Shown here piece by piece: positions 17,475 to 26,316 of a stretch of 64,000 bases of DNA. The position numbers were made by a program, and so were the translations under genes. The notes below the pieces were generated by a model, which made no database searches, was not told the DNA's origin, and saw only the letters and a program-made list of their open reading frames with translations. The DNA is from SELP01 sp035969385 (GTDB lineage Bacteria; Pseudomonadota; Alphaproteobacteria; Rhodobacterales; Rhodobacteraceae): assembly GCF_035969385.1 (NCBI RefSeq), contig NZ_JAYKKJ010000003.1, forward strand, positions 62,001-126,000, in the 5' to 3' direction. Each line of letters starts with the position of its first letter. Position 1 is the first letter of the stretch.

Positions 17475-17583
17475 GCCTACTGCCTCACCACGCGAACCGT
17501 TTTTCGGTCCGTCATTGAAAATTGCCGCATTATCGCGCGGCGGATCATTCGATCTTGTAAGACGGGGAAATTGGCCCCGCCTG

Positions 17584-18519
17584 TTAGTCTGCCTCTGGAG
17601 CCGGTTCGCCGACCCTCATGATTTCCCATTCTAGCGTGATACCGCTTGAATCGTAAACCTTTTTCCGCACGTCTTCGCCCAATCCCTCCAGATCGGCCGC
17701 CGTCGCGCCGCCCGCATTGGTCAGGAAGTTGGAATGCTTGGTGTTCATCACCGCCCCGCCCCGCGTGGCGCCCCGCATCCCGGCGTCGTCAATCACCTTC
17801 CACGCTTTCAGTTCGTGGGTGTCATCCGCCTTGCCGGTGCTGGAAAACCCGGCCGGGTTGCGAAAGGTGGACCCGGCGGTACGGTCTTTCGTCGGCTGGG
17901 TCGCATCGCGCTTGGCCAGCTGGTCGTCCATTCGCGCGGCCAGTTCCGCGGGGTCGCCCTCCGGTGCGTCAAAGACCGCGCCAATGACCACCGCCCCATC
18001 GGGCAGGTCCGATTGCCGGTAGCGCAAGTTCAGGGCCTCGGCGGCAAGGGTCAGGCGCTGGCCTTGCCGAGTGATCACATCCACCTCGCGCAGCACATCC
18101 GCGACATAGTCGCCATAACAGCCCGCATTCATCCGGACCGCGCCGCCGATGGACCCCGGGATGGTGCGCAGGAAGGTCAGGTTCAGCCCCGCCTCTGCCG
18201 CCTTTCGGGCGACATGGGCGTCCAGCGCCGCTGCCCCGGCCCGCACGGTGGCGCCGTCAATATCGATCCCGTTGAAGCCCCGGCCCAGCCGGATCACCAC
18301 GCCGCGAATACCGCCATCGCGCACGATCAGGTTGGACCCGACCCCCATCGGGAAAACCGGCACCGCCGGGTCAAGCGCGGCAAGGAAATCGGCCAGATCA
18401 TCCGCATCGGCAGGCTGAAACAGCACATCCGCAGGCCCGCCCACCCGCATCCACGTCAGGCTGGCAAGGTCGCGGTCGCGGGTCAGGCTGCCGCGCACGG
18501 GCGGAAGATCGAAGGTCAC
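17584..18519 (-). CDS. murB: UDP-N-acetylenolpyruvoylglucosamine reductase MurB
   Basis: MurB reduces the enolpyruvyl group to yield UDP-MurNAc, using NADPH and FAD. The 311-aa protein contains FPMGVGSNLIVRDGGIRGVV (FAD-binding), TIPGSIGGAVRMNAGCYG, and the proton-donor serine loop DRTAGSTFRNPAG; AGGATAADLEGL lies near the C-terminus. It lacks the YxxQ loop of the E. coli form and so is of the shorter type II. The gene is followed by ddl and preceded by two DUF2484 genes. Confidence 0.96.
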   Translation of the reverse strand: MTFDLPPVRGSLTRDRDLASLTWMRVGGPADVLFQPADADDLADFLAALDPAVPVFPMGVGSNLIVRDGGIRGVVIRLGRGFNGIDIDGATVRAGAAALDAHVARKAAEAGLNLTFLRTIPGSIGGAVRMNAGCYGDYVADVLREVDVITRQGQRLTLAAEALNLRYRQSDLPDGAVVIGAVFDAPEGDPAELAARMDDQLAKRDATQPTKDRTAGSTFRNPAGFSSTGKADDTHELKAWKVIDDAGMRGATRGGAVMNTKHSNFLTNAGGATAADLEGLGEDVRKKVYDSSGITLEWEIMRVGEPAPEAD

Positions 18520-18582
18520 GGGGTGGGCCTGCTACTCGTCATGGTTTCGGGCGGAATAGCGGTTCGCCCCCCGGCAAGCAAG

Positions 18583-18831
18583 CTAGCGCGCGACCTTCCG
18601 CCGAACCCAGCGGCCCAGATAGATCACCGGCCAGCGCAGCACGCTTGCCCCGGCGGCCAGAACAACCAGCCCGATGAACGGCCCGTTTTCATAGGTGACC
18701 CAGCCCAGGATCGGCACACCCACCGCGATCAGCACATAGGCCCTGCTCCAGTGGTTGTCGCGGCTGGGAACCAGTGCGGCGACATTGGCAAGGATGAACC
18801 AGAGGAAGGCGGCGATCAGGGAATAGGTCAT
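18583..18831 (-). CDS. DUF2484-like small membrane protein, copy 1
   Basis: This 82-aa protein (MTYSLIAAFLWFILANVAAL) has two or three hydrophobic segments, with PSRDNHWSRAYVLIAVGVPILGWV between them and a basic end (YLGRWVRRKVAR). It matches my recollection of DUF2484, a family seen next to mur genes in Rhodobacterales. Its ATG overlaps the stop of the next-upstream paralogue (ATGA, 18831-18828). Function is unknown; the context suggests a cell-wall or division role. Confidence 0.8.
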   Translation of the reverse strand: MTYSLIAAFLWFILANVAALVPSRDNHWSRAYVLIAVGVPILGWVTYENGPFIGLVVLAAGASVLRWPVIYLGRWVRRKVAR

Positions 18832-19094
18832 CTGCGAAGCTCTGGCGGTAGTTGCGGATTGCGGCCCCGAACCCGGGCCCAGAGGTAACGAAGCGGGTTT
18901 CGGAACATGGAAACGAAACCTGCCGCCCCCAATGCCCCGATCCAAAGCCCATGGTCAACCGATAACCAGACCAAAATGACAGGCGCTAACAGCAGCAGGG
19001 TCAATCCGGGCCACATTTGCCGCCGCAGCGGCAAAAGCGCGGTGATCGTGCCAAGGATGACCCAAGCCGCGGCGGCGAACAGGGAATAGCTCAT
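18828..19094 (-). CDS. DUF2484-like small membrane protein, copy 2
   Basis: The 88-aa protein (MSYSLFAAAAWVILGTITAL) is a divergent paralogue of the downstream copy. Both share the MxYSL start, the LLPLRRQMWPGLTLLLLAPV / PSRDNHWSRAYVLIAVGVPI pattern and an RNPLRYLW / RWPVIYLG segment near the end. Its ATG overlaps the APC-permease stop (19094-19091) and its stop overlaps the next gene, so all three should be translationally coupled. Function is unknown. Confidence 0.78.
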   Translation of the reverse strand: MSYSLFAAAAWVILGTITALLPLRRQMWPGLTLLLLAPVILVWLSVDHGLWIGALGAAGFVSMFRNPLRYLWARVRGRNPQLPPELRR

Positions 19095-20287
19095 GCCAGC
19101 ACCCCCCACAGCCACAGGATCAGCGCGCCCAACGCCATCAGCAGCCCTGCCACTGGCACCCATGCCCCCACCCGGAACCGTGCGGCCGGCGTGCGCCGCT
19201 TGATCAGGATCAGCGACAGGTTGACGAGGACAAAGACCGACAAGAGGACAAGCGAGGTGATACCGGCCAGCTGCCCCACCGGCAGGACAAGCGCCGCGCC
19301 GATCACGCCACCGCCGATCTGTATCGTGGCAAGATGCGGCGTTCCGAACCGCGCGCCAACGCCCGAGAAGACCCGCAGGCTGCCGTGCCTGCGACCCAGC
19401 CCGTACAAGACTCGCGCCGCCATGACGATTTGCGCCAATACTCCGTTCACGGCCGCTGCGACCGCGATGGCCGACAGGAAGGCGGCGGGGTTGCCGGTTC
19501 CGACCTGCCAGACAAGCGCCAGCGGCTGTTGACTGGACGAAAGCGCCTCGATCGGCACTGCCCGAACGGCGGCGTAGGATACCGCCGCGTAGAGGACAGC
19601 GGTGATTGCCAGCGCCCAAAGGATCGCGCGCGGCATGGTGCGGTCGGGGTCGCGGGTTTCTTCGGCCAGATTCACGATATCCTCGAACCCGATGAAGGCG
19701 AAGAAACACAGGGTGACGGCAGCGAAGATACCGGGCCAATAGGGCGCGGGGGCCGCCGCCCAATCGACCGAGACGGGGTCGGCCCCCAGCCCCGCCCAGA
19801 TGACAAGAGCCAGCCCCAGCACCTCGGCCAGGGTAAAGACGGCCGCGACTGCAAGGCTTTCCAGCACGCCGACGATGGCGACCGTTGCGATCAGGACGCC
19901 CCCGGCGATGATCGCCATTTCGGGCGAGATCCCGACGATCGACGTCAGATACCCAGCCCCGCCCCGCAAGACCGCCGCCGCTGAAAGGGTGCCGGACAGC
20001 ACGATGGCCAGCCCAACGATCAGTCCCAGCCAGCGCAGCCCTGTTCCCGCCTCGACAAAGGCGACCTCGCCCGCGGCTTCGGGCATCCGGACCGAAAGTT
20101 CGGCATAGGACAGGGCGGACGGCAGCGCGACGAGCCCTGCCAGAAGGAAGGCGACCGGCGCATAGATGCCCGACAGGCCCGCGACCTCGCCCACAAGGAC
20201 ATAGATGCCCGCGCCCACCATCACGCCCACGCCATAGGCTGTCAGCAGCCCGGGGCCGATCCGGCGTTTCAGGGTGGCGTCTGGCAT
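19091..20287 (-). CDS. APC-family amino acid permease
   Basis: This 398-aa membrane protein should be an inner-membrane amino acid or amine transporter. It has about twelve hydrophobic helices and the family signature at the start of TM1 (LLTAYGVGVMVGAGIYVLVG, unwound helix with GAGIY), with CFFAFIGFEDIVNLAEETR matching the TM6 region of APC permeases. The substrate cannot be read from sequence. Its position inside the mur cluster, 25 bp after a small membrane protein and overlapping DUF2484, is unusual. It might import a cell-wall amino acid or simply be carried in the operon. Confidence 0.88.
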   Translation of the reverse strand: MPDATLKRRIGPGLLTAYGVGVMVGAGIYVLVGEVAGLSGIYAPVAFLLAGLVALPSALSYAELSVRMPEAAGEVAFVEAGTGLRWLGLIVGLAIVLSGTLSAAAVLRGGAGYLTSIVGISPEMAIIAGGVLIATVAIVGVLESLAVAAVFTLAEVLGLALVIWAGLGADPVSVDWAAAPAPYWPGIFAAVTLCFFAFIGFEDIVNLAEETRDPDRTMPRAILWALAITAVLYAAVSYAAVRAVPIEALSSSQQPLALVWQVGTGNPAAFLSAIAVAAAVNGVLAQIVMAARVLYGLGRRHGSLRVFSGVGARFGTPHLATIQIGGGVIGAALVLPVGQLAGITSLVLLSVFVLVNLSLILIKRRTPAARFRVGAWVPVAGLLMALGALILWLWGVLA

Positions 20288-20312
20288 GGCTGTCCCTTTC
20301 GTTGTGCCTGTC

Positions 20313-20536
20313 CTAGAACGATATCCGGGTGACGATCCGTCGAAGTGGCCGCATCATCGCCAGCCCCCCGCCCAAAGAGCCGAGACCCAGCATCGCCTCG
20401 CCCGGATGGGCTTGGAAATGCAATAACATCAGCCCTGCGAAGGCGATTGCGAAGAAGATAAGCCCGCGCCGGATGTGTCGGGCTATGGACATGGCCGAGA
20501 TCAGAACGACGACCGCGGAGATGATCCAGACCCAGT

Positions 20537-20540
<4 letters not shown>
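20313..20540 (-). CDS. Small membrane protein after murC (75 aa)
   Basis: ATG at 20540 overlaps the murC stop (ATGA, 20540-20537). The protein has two short hydrophobic helices (WVWIISAVVVLISAMSIA and GLIFFAIAFAGLMLLHF), then a glycine-rich stretch and a basic end. I do not recognise the family. Tight overlap with murC argues that it is a real gene and co-translated. Confidence 0.65.
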
Positions 20541-21949
<1,409 letters not shown>

Positions 21950-21950
21950 A

Positions 21951-23051
21951 TCAGGCGTCTTTCGTCTGTCCGGCCAGCCCTTCGACAAGGGCAACCAGCC
22001 GGTCGGTTGCATCGGGAATGCCGCAGGACAGGGCGGCAGCGGCCATCTGGTTGGCCGCGGCGGGCTGACCAAGGATCAGCGCGATCTGCGCCGAAAGGCT
22101 GACCGCGTCAAGGCGGCTTTCGGGGATCAGGATTGCCGCGCCCGCGTCTGTCAACTGCCGGGCGTTGGCGGTCTGGTGATCGGCGGTGGCAGCGGCGAAG
22201 GGGATCAGGATCGACGGGCGTCCGATGACCGAGATATCGGCGACCGAGGAGGCCCCTGCCCGGCTGATGACCAGCTGCGCCTCGGCCATGCGTTCGGGCA
22301 CGTCGGTGAAGAAGCTTTGCACGTCCGCGCGAATGCCCGCCTCGGCATAGGCGGCGGTCACGCGGTCCATATCCTCGGGCCGGGCCTGATGGCTGACCCG
22401 CAGTTGGCTGCGAATACTGTCGGGAAGGGACGTGATGGCGGCGGGCACCGCATCGGACAGGATCCGCGCGCCCTGACTGCCGCCCATGACCAACATCGAC
22501 ATGGGGTAATCGCCGGGTGCGATATATCCCGCGCCCGCGCGGGCCATGATCGCACTGCGCACCGGATTGCCTGTGTGGACCCCATCGACCCCATCGGGCA
22601 GGGCCGTGGGCCAAGTGCCGCAGGCGACCTGATCGACCCGTTTCGCGAAAACCTGATTGACGCGCCCTAGAACCCCGTTCTGTTCGTGGATCATCCGGGG
22701 TGTCCGGGTGATCCATGCCGCCGCCACCGCCGGGATCGACGGGTAACCGCCAAAGCCCACGACGACCGCAGGCCGGTCCCGCAGGGTGCGGAAGGTCGCG
22801 CCAAGTATACCCCCAAGGATGCGAAACGGGGCCAGCGCCTTTGCCGCGACCCCGCCACGCGCAAAGGTTGCGCTGGCGACCTGGGTGATCTCGACCCCCG
22901 CCGGGAACCCGCCGGTATAGCGCCCGCCGCGCGCGTCCGTGGACAGGCGCACCCGCCACCCCTTGGCCAGCATCGCCTCGGCCAGAGCCTGCGCCGGGAA
23001 CATGTGCCCGCCGGTGCCGCCCGCCGCGATAACCAGTAAAGGGGCCGCCAT
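21951..23051 (-). CDS. murG: UDP-N-acetylglucosamine transferase MurG
   Basis: MurG transfers GlcNAc to lipid I to form lipid II on the inner face of the cytoplasmic membrane. The 366-aa GT-B protein has the G-loop AAGGTGGHMFPAQALAEAM at the N-terminus, FGGYPSIPAVAAAW, IHEQNGVLGRVNQ, the second G-loop MGGSQGARILSDAVP, and the nucleotide-binding ISRAGASSVADISVIGRPSI. ATG at 23051 starts MAAPLLVIAAGGTGGH, 45 bp after ftsW. Confidence 0.96.
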   Translation of the reverse strand: MAAPLLVIAAGGTGGHMFPAQALAEAMLAKGWRVRLSTDARGGRYTGGFPAGVEITQVASATFARGGVAAKALAPFRILGGILGATFRTLRDRPAVVVGFGGYPSIPAVAAAWITRTPRMIHEQNGVLGRVNQVFAKRVDQVACGTWPTALPDGVDGVHTGNPVRSAIMARAGAGYIAPGDYPMSMLVMGGSQGARILSDAVPAAITSLPDSIRSQLRVSHQARPEDMDRVTAAYAEAGIRADVQSFFTDVPERMAEAQLVISRAGASSVADISVIGRPSILIPFAAATADHQTANARQLTDAGAAILIPESRLDAVSLSAQIALILGQPAAANQMAAAALSCGIPDATDRLVALVEGLAGQTKDA

Positions 23052-23096
23052 GTGTGATCCTTTCAGATATCGCCCCGGCCGGTCCGGCCGGAAACC

Positions 23097-24260
23097 CTAG
23101 TGCCTGCGCGCCAGCAGATCGCCCATCTGGCCCTGCGGCCGCGTCCGGGTAAAGGCCAGAAGCATCCCGACCGCAACCCCGCCCGCGATAATCGACGATC
23201 CGCCATAGCTGACGAAGGGCAGGGTCATCCCCTTGGCTGGCAAAAGCCGCACCGCGACGCCCATGTTGATCATCGCCTGAACGCCAAAGGCACAGGCCAA
23301 CCCGGTGCCCGCCAGCCGGATAAAGGGATCACGTTCCTTCATCAGCCGCAGAAGCGACCGGAAGACGATCACGGTATAAAGCGCGATAATCGCGATGACG
23401 CAGATCAGCCCGTATTCCTCGGCCGCGACCGCGATGATGAAATCCGTATGCGCATCGGGCAGCGACCATTTTACCTGCCCCTCGCCGACGCCGACACCGA
23501 AAAACCCACCTTCGCGGATGGCGTTGGTGGCATAGCCGATCTGGGTGGTCGGGTCGATCTCCGGATTCAGGAACCCGTCGATCCGGCGGGCGAAATGTTC
23601 CGAGTTGGAATAGGCAAAGCTGCCCGCAAGGATAACAAGCCCCGCAATCCCAAACAGCAGCAGCATCGGTGCCCCGGCCACGAAATACATCACGCCCCAG
23701 GCAAACAGCACCAGCGCCGCCTGGCCAAAGTCCGGTTGCAGCGCAAGGATCGTCACGATGATGACCGTGATCGCGAATGAATAGGCCTTGCCCGGCGGGC
23801 CGCCCAATTCAAAGCTGGCCGCCATGAACCATGCGGCGACCACAACAAAGACGGGTTTCAGGAACTCGGACGGCTGGAAGCTGGCAAAGCCCAAAGAATA
23901 CCAGCGCACCGCGCCCTTGCCGAAATCGGTTCCGAAGGCGGGCAACAGGGCGAGCGCCGCAAAGGCCGCGATGAACCCAAGGACGGCAAGCCGACGCACC
24001 ATCAGCGGCGACATCATCGAGGTGATCATCATCACAAGGATCGCCGCGCCGCCGAACACCGCCTGACGGGTCACGTAATAGAACGGCTCTAGCCCGTTGC
24101 GGGCCGCCAGCGGTGGAGAGGACGCCAGCCCCAGCAGCAATCCGATCCCGAACAGCGCAAGGACGCAGGACATCGTCCATTTGTCGATCGTCCGCCACCA
24201 GCGTGGAAGAATGGGTTCGCCCGCCTGCACGGGGATCGTGCCATGAACCATTTCCGTCAT
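23097..24260 (-). CDS. ftsW: Lipid II polymerase FtsW (SEDS family)
   Basis: FtsW polymerises septal peptidoglycan together with its cognate PBP. The 387-aa protein has about ten membrane helices, GAVRWYSLGFASFQPSEFLK (the SEDS signature with RW..G...QPSE), ALQPDFGQAAL, the catalytic-region Asp loop, and the C-terminal PFVSYGGSSIIA. ATG at 24260 (MTEMVHGTIPV) is preceded by AAGGCGG; a longer frame upstream is antisense to the divergent flavoprotein and not used. It is the first gene of the minus-strand cell-wall cluster here; murD and mraY, its usual upstream neighbours, are not in the window. Confidence 0.95.
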   Translation of the reverse strand: MTEMVHGTIPVQAGEPILPRWWRTIDKWTMSCVLALFGIGLLLGLASSPPLAARNGLEPFYYVTRQAVFGGAAILVMMITSMMSPLMVRRLAVLGFIAAFAALALLPAFGTDFGKGAVRWYSLGFASFQPSEFLKPVFVVVAAWFMAASFELGGPPGKAYSFAITVIIVTILALQPDFGQAALVLFAWGVMYFVAGAPMLLLFGIAGLVILAGSFAYSNSEHFARRIDGFLNPEIDPTTQIGYATNAIREGGFFGVGVGEGQVKWSLPDAHTDFIIAVAAEEYGLICVIAIIALYTVIVFRSLLRLMKERDPFIRLAGTGLACAFGVQAMINMGVAVRLLPAKGMTLPFVSYGGSSIIAGGVAVGMLLAFTRTRPQGQMGDLLARRH

Positions 24261-24440
24261 GGGAATACCGCCTTGGGTGTCTCTGCCTCTGCCTGCCCGG
24301 GTTTTCCCCGGATCTGGCGCAAGGGTAACGGCAAGTGATTCGGATTTCCAGCGAAATGAATGGACAGGCGATTCCCCGCGAATCGTTTTTCGGCATCGCC
24401 ACCCCTTGCCAGCCTCTCGCCGCCGTGGTCTTGGACAGGG

Positions 24441-25622
24441 ATGAAGGTGAAGACGCTGATCCTTGGGGCCGGGGCCGCCGGCCTTTTCTGCGCCGCCCAT
24501 GCCGGGCCGGGGGCGGTGGTCGTCGATCATGCGAAACGCCCCGGCGACAAGATCCGCATCTCGGGTGGCGGGCGCTGCAATTTCACCAATCTTGACGTGA
24601 CGGCCGCGAATTTCATCTCGGACAACCCGCATTTCGCCAAATCCGCGCTGGCCCGATACACCCAATGGGATTTCATTGACCTCGTGTCGACCGCCGGGAT
24701 CGCCTGGCATGAAAAGACGCTGGGACAGCTGTTCTGCGATGGCAAATCGCAGGCGATCATCGACCTGCTTTTGTCCATGGTGAACCGTGCAGGCGCCGAC
24801 CTTTGGCTCGAAACGGGCATCGAGAGGGTGGAGCGCGCCGATACGGGGTTTCGCGCCACTCTGACCCGCGGGCGCGACAGTGTGGTGGTCGAGGCCACGA
24901 ACCTTGTCGTGGCCACGGGCGGCAAATCCATCCCCAAGATGGGGGCGACCGGGCTGGCCTATCAGATCGCCCGCGACTATGGCGTGCCGGTCACGGACAC
25001 GCGGCCCGCGCTGGTGCCTTATACATTTTCCGACGGGCGGTTTGCCGGGATCTCGGGTATCGCCCTGCCGGTGACCGCCCGCGCCGACCGTGGCCCCGCC
25101 TTCCCCGAGGCGATGCTGTGCACCCATCGCGGGCTGTCCGGCCCCGCGATGCTGCAAACCTCGTCCTACTGGCGCGAGGGCGAGGCGGTGACCATCGACC
25201 TTAGCCCCGGCACCGATATTGCCTCCGCGCTGAAGGCCCGCAAGGCCGCCGCCGGGGGAAAGCCGGTCGGGACCATCCTTGCCGATCACCTGCCCGCCCG
25301 CTTTGCCGATCTTCTGGCGGGGGAACTAGGGCTGACCGGCAATCTTGCCGATTGGTCCGACGCAAGGATCGACGATCTGGCCGCCCGGCTGCACGGCTGG
25401 CAGGTGGTGCCGACCGGGACCGAAGGCTACCGCACGGCCGAGGTGACGCTGGGAGGCGTGTCGACCGCGGCGCTGTCGTCCAAAACCATGGAGGCGACGG
25501 GCATTCCCGGCCTCCACTTCATCGGCGAATGCGTGGATGTGACAGGCTGGCTGGGCGGGTATAACTTTCAATGGGCGTGGTCGTCGGCCCATGCGGCGGG
25601 CACCGCCATCGCGCAATCCTGA
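24441..25622 (+). CDS. NAD(P)/FAD-dependent oxidoreductase, HI0933/YhiN family
   Basis: The 393-aa flavoprotein begins with a Rossmann FAD motif (TLILGAGAAGLFCAAHAG) followed by the family hallmark KIRISGGGRCNFTN. VVATGGKSIPKMGATGLAYQ and the C-terminal HFIGECVDVTGWLGGYNFQWAW are also typical of HI0933-type aminoacetone-oxidase-like flavoproteins. The physiological substrate of the family is unsettled. ATG at 24441 (MKVKTLILGAG) follows GGACAGGG. It is divergent from ftsW with 180 bp between them and is followed 13 bp later by a DUF1697 gene, probably in one transcript. Confidence 0.88.
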   Translation: MKVKTLILGAGAAGLFCAAHAGPGAVVVDHAKRPGDKIRISGGGRCNFTNLDVTAANFISDNPHFAKSALARYTQWDFIDLVSTAGIAWHEKTLGQLFCDGKSQAIIDLLLSMVNRAGADLWLETGIERVERADTGFRATLTRGRDSVVVEATNLVVATGGKSIPKMGATGLAYQIARDYGVPVTDTRPALVPYTFSDGRFAGISGIALPVTARADRGPAFPEAMLCTHRGLSGPAMLQTSSYWREGEAVTIDLSPGTDIASALKARKAAAGGKPVGTILADHLPARFADLLAGELGLTGNLADWSDARIDDLAARLHGWQVVPTGTEGYRTAEVTLGGVSTAALSSKTMEATGIPGLHFIGECVDVTGWLGGYNFQWAWSSAHAAGTAIAQS

Positions 25623-25635
25623 CGGGGGCGAACAC

Positions 25636-26160
25636 ATGACAGCATTCGTGGCACTTCTGCGCGGGGTCAACGTGGGCGGCGGCAACAAGGTGCCCATGGC
25701 CGATCTGCGCGACCTTTGCGCGGGACTCGGCTGGACCGGGGTGCGGACCTATATCGCCTCCGGCAATCTGGTTTTCGCGGCCAAAGGCGATCCCGCCACG
25801 CTGGCCGAAGACCTGCGGCGCGCGATGGTGGCGCGGATGGGGGTCGATGTGCCGATCATGGTCCTGCCGGGCGCGGCGCTGCACCAGGTGCTGGACGATT
25901 GCCCGATTGCGCCTGCGGCGGGGAACCAGTTGCATGGGGCCTTTCTGTGGGCCGACCCGCACTTCGACGACGCGCTCTATGCCCAACTTCGCACGCCGAC
26001 CGAGGAGATCCGCCTGCAAGGCCGCGTCGCCTGGGTCCATACGCCCGACGGGTTCGGCCGGTCGAAACTGGCGGAAAAGCTGCCCAAGGTTCTGGGCGTC
26101 GATTTCACCGCCCGAAACCTCAACACCATCCGCAAGCTTGTCGAAATGCTGGACGGGTAG
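25636..26160 (+). CDS. DUF1697 family protein
   Basis: The 174-aa protein has the hallmark N-terminus FVALLRGVNVGGGNKVPMAD and TYIASGNLVF of DUF1697, and the C-terminal VDFTARNLNTIRKLVEM. The family is widespread and of unknown biochemical function. ATG at 25636 follows GGGGGCGA. It lies 13 bp behind the flavoprotein gene. The cysS leader region begins right after its stop. Confidence 0.88.
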   Translation: MTAFVALLRGVNVGGGNKVPMADLRDLCAGLGWTGVRTYIASGNLVFAAKGDPATLAEDLRRAMVARMGVDVPIMVLPGAALHQVLDDCPIAPAAGNQLHGAFLWADPHFDDALYAQLRTPTEEIRLQGRVAWVHTPDGFGRSKLAEKLPKVLGVDFTARNLNTIRKLVEMLDG

Positions 26161-26185
26161 CCGCCCCGGTGCTATGACCCATCTC

Positions 26186-26230
26186 ATGAAGAGCACCTGC
26201 ATCATCATTTGCTGCATTATTCCCTGCTGA
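26186..26230 (+). CDS. Cysteine-rich leader peptide of cysS (MKSTCIIICCIIPC)
   Basis: The ORF reads ATG AAG AGC ACC TGC ATC ATC ATT TGC TGC ATT ATT CCC TGC TGA: 14 codons, four of them Cys (all TGC), ending 86 nt before the cysS ATG. An in-frame ATG at 26174 gives an 18-residue version (MTHLMKSTCIIICCIIPC). A run of codons for the amino acid whose tRNA is charged by the downstream enzyme is the hallmark of a ribosome-stalling attenuator. Downstream complementary segments are described in the next entry. Confidence 0.75.
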   Translation: MKSTCIIICCIIPC

Positions 26231-26236
26231 CACCAG

Positions 26237-26309
26237 TCACGCGGGCCGCTCTTTCACGTTTCACTTCTGACGGTAAGTTGCTAAGCCCGCGGGCGAAAAC
26301 CGCGCGTGA
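26237..26309 (+). promoter_or_regulatory. Candidate cysteine-responsive attenuator of cysS
   Basis: Three segments can pair in alternative ways. CGCGGGC (26240-26246) pairs with GCCCGCG (26285-26291). TCACGCG (26237-26243) can instead pair with CGCGTGA (26303-26309), which runs into the cysS ribosome-binding region. CGCGG (26288-26292) can pair with CCGCG (26300-26304) across loop GCGAAAA. No U-run follows, so the switch may act on translation initiation of cysS rather than by intrinsic termination. Confidence 0.5.
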
Positions 26310-26316
26310 GTGAGAC

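Noticed and set aside
17475..17583. murB terminator from the short CGGGG/CCCCG pairing
   Set aside because: Only five base pairs and no T-run; ddl follows on the same strand and is probably co-transcribed.
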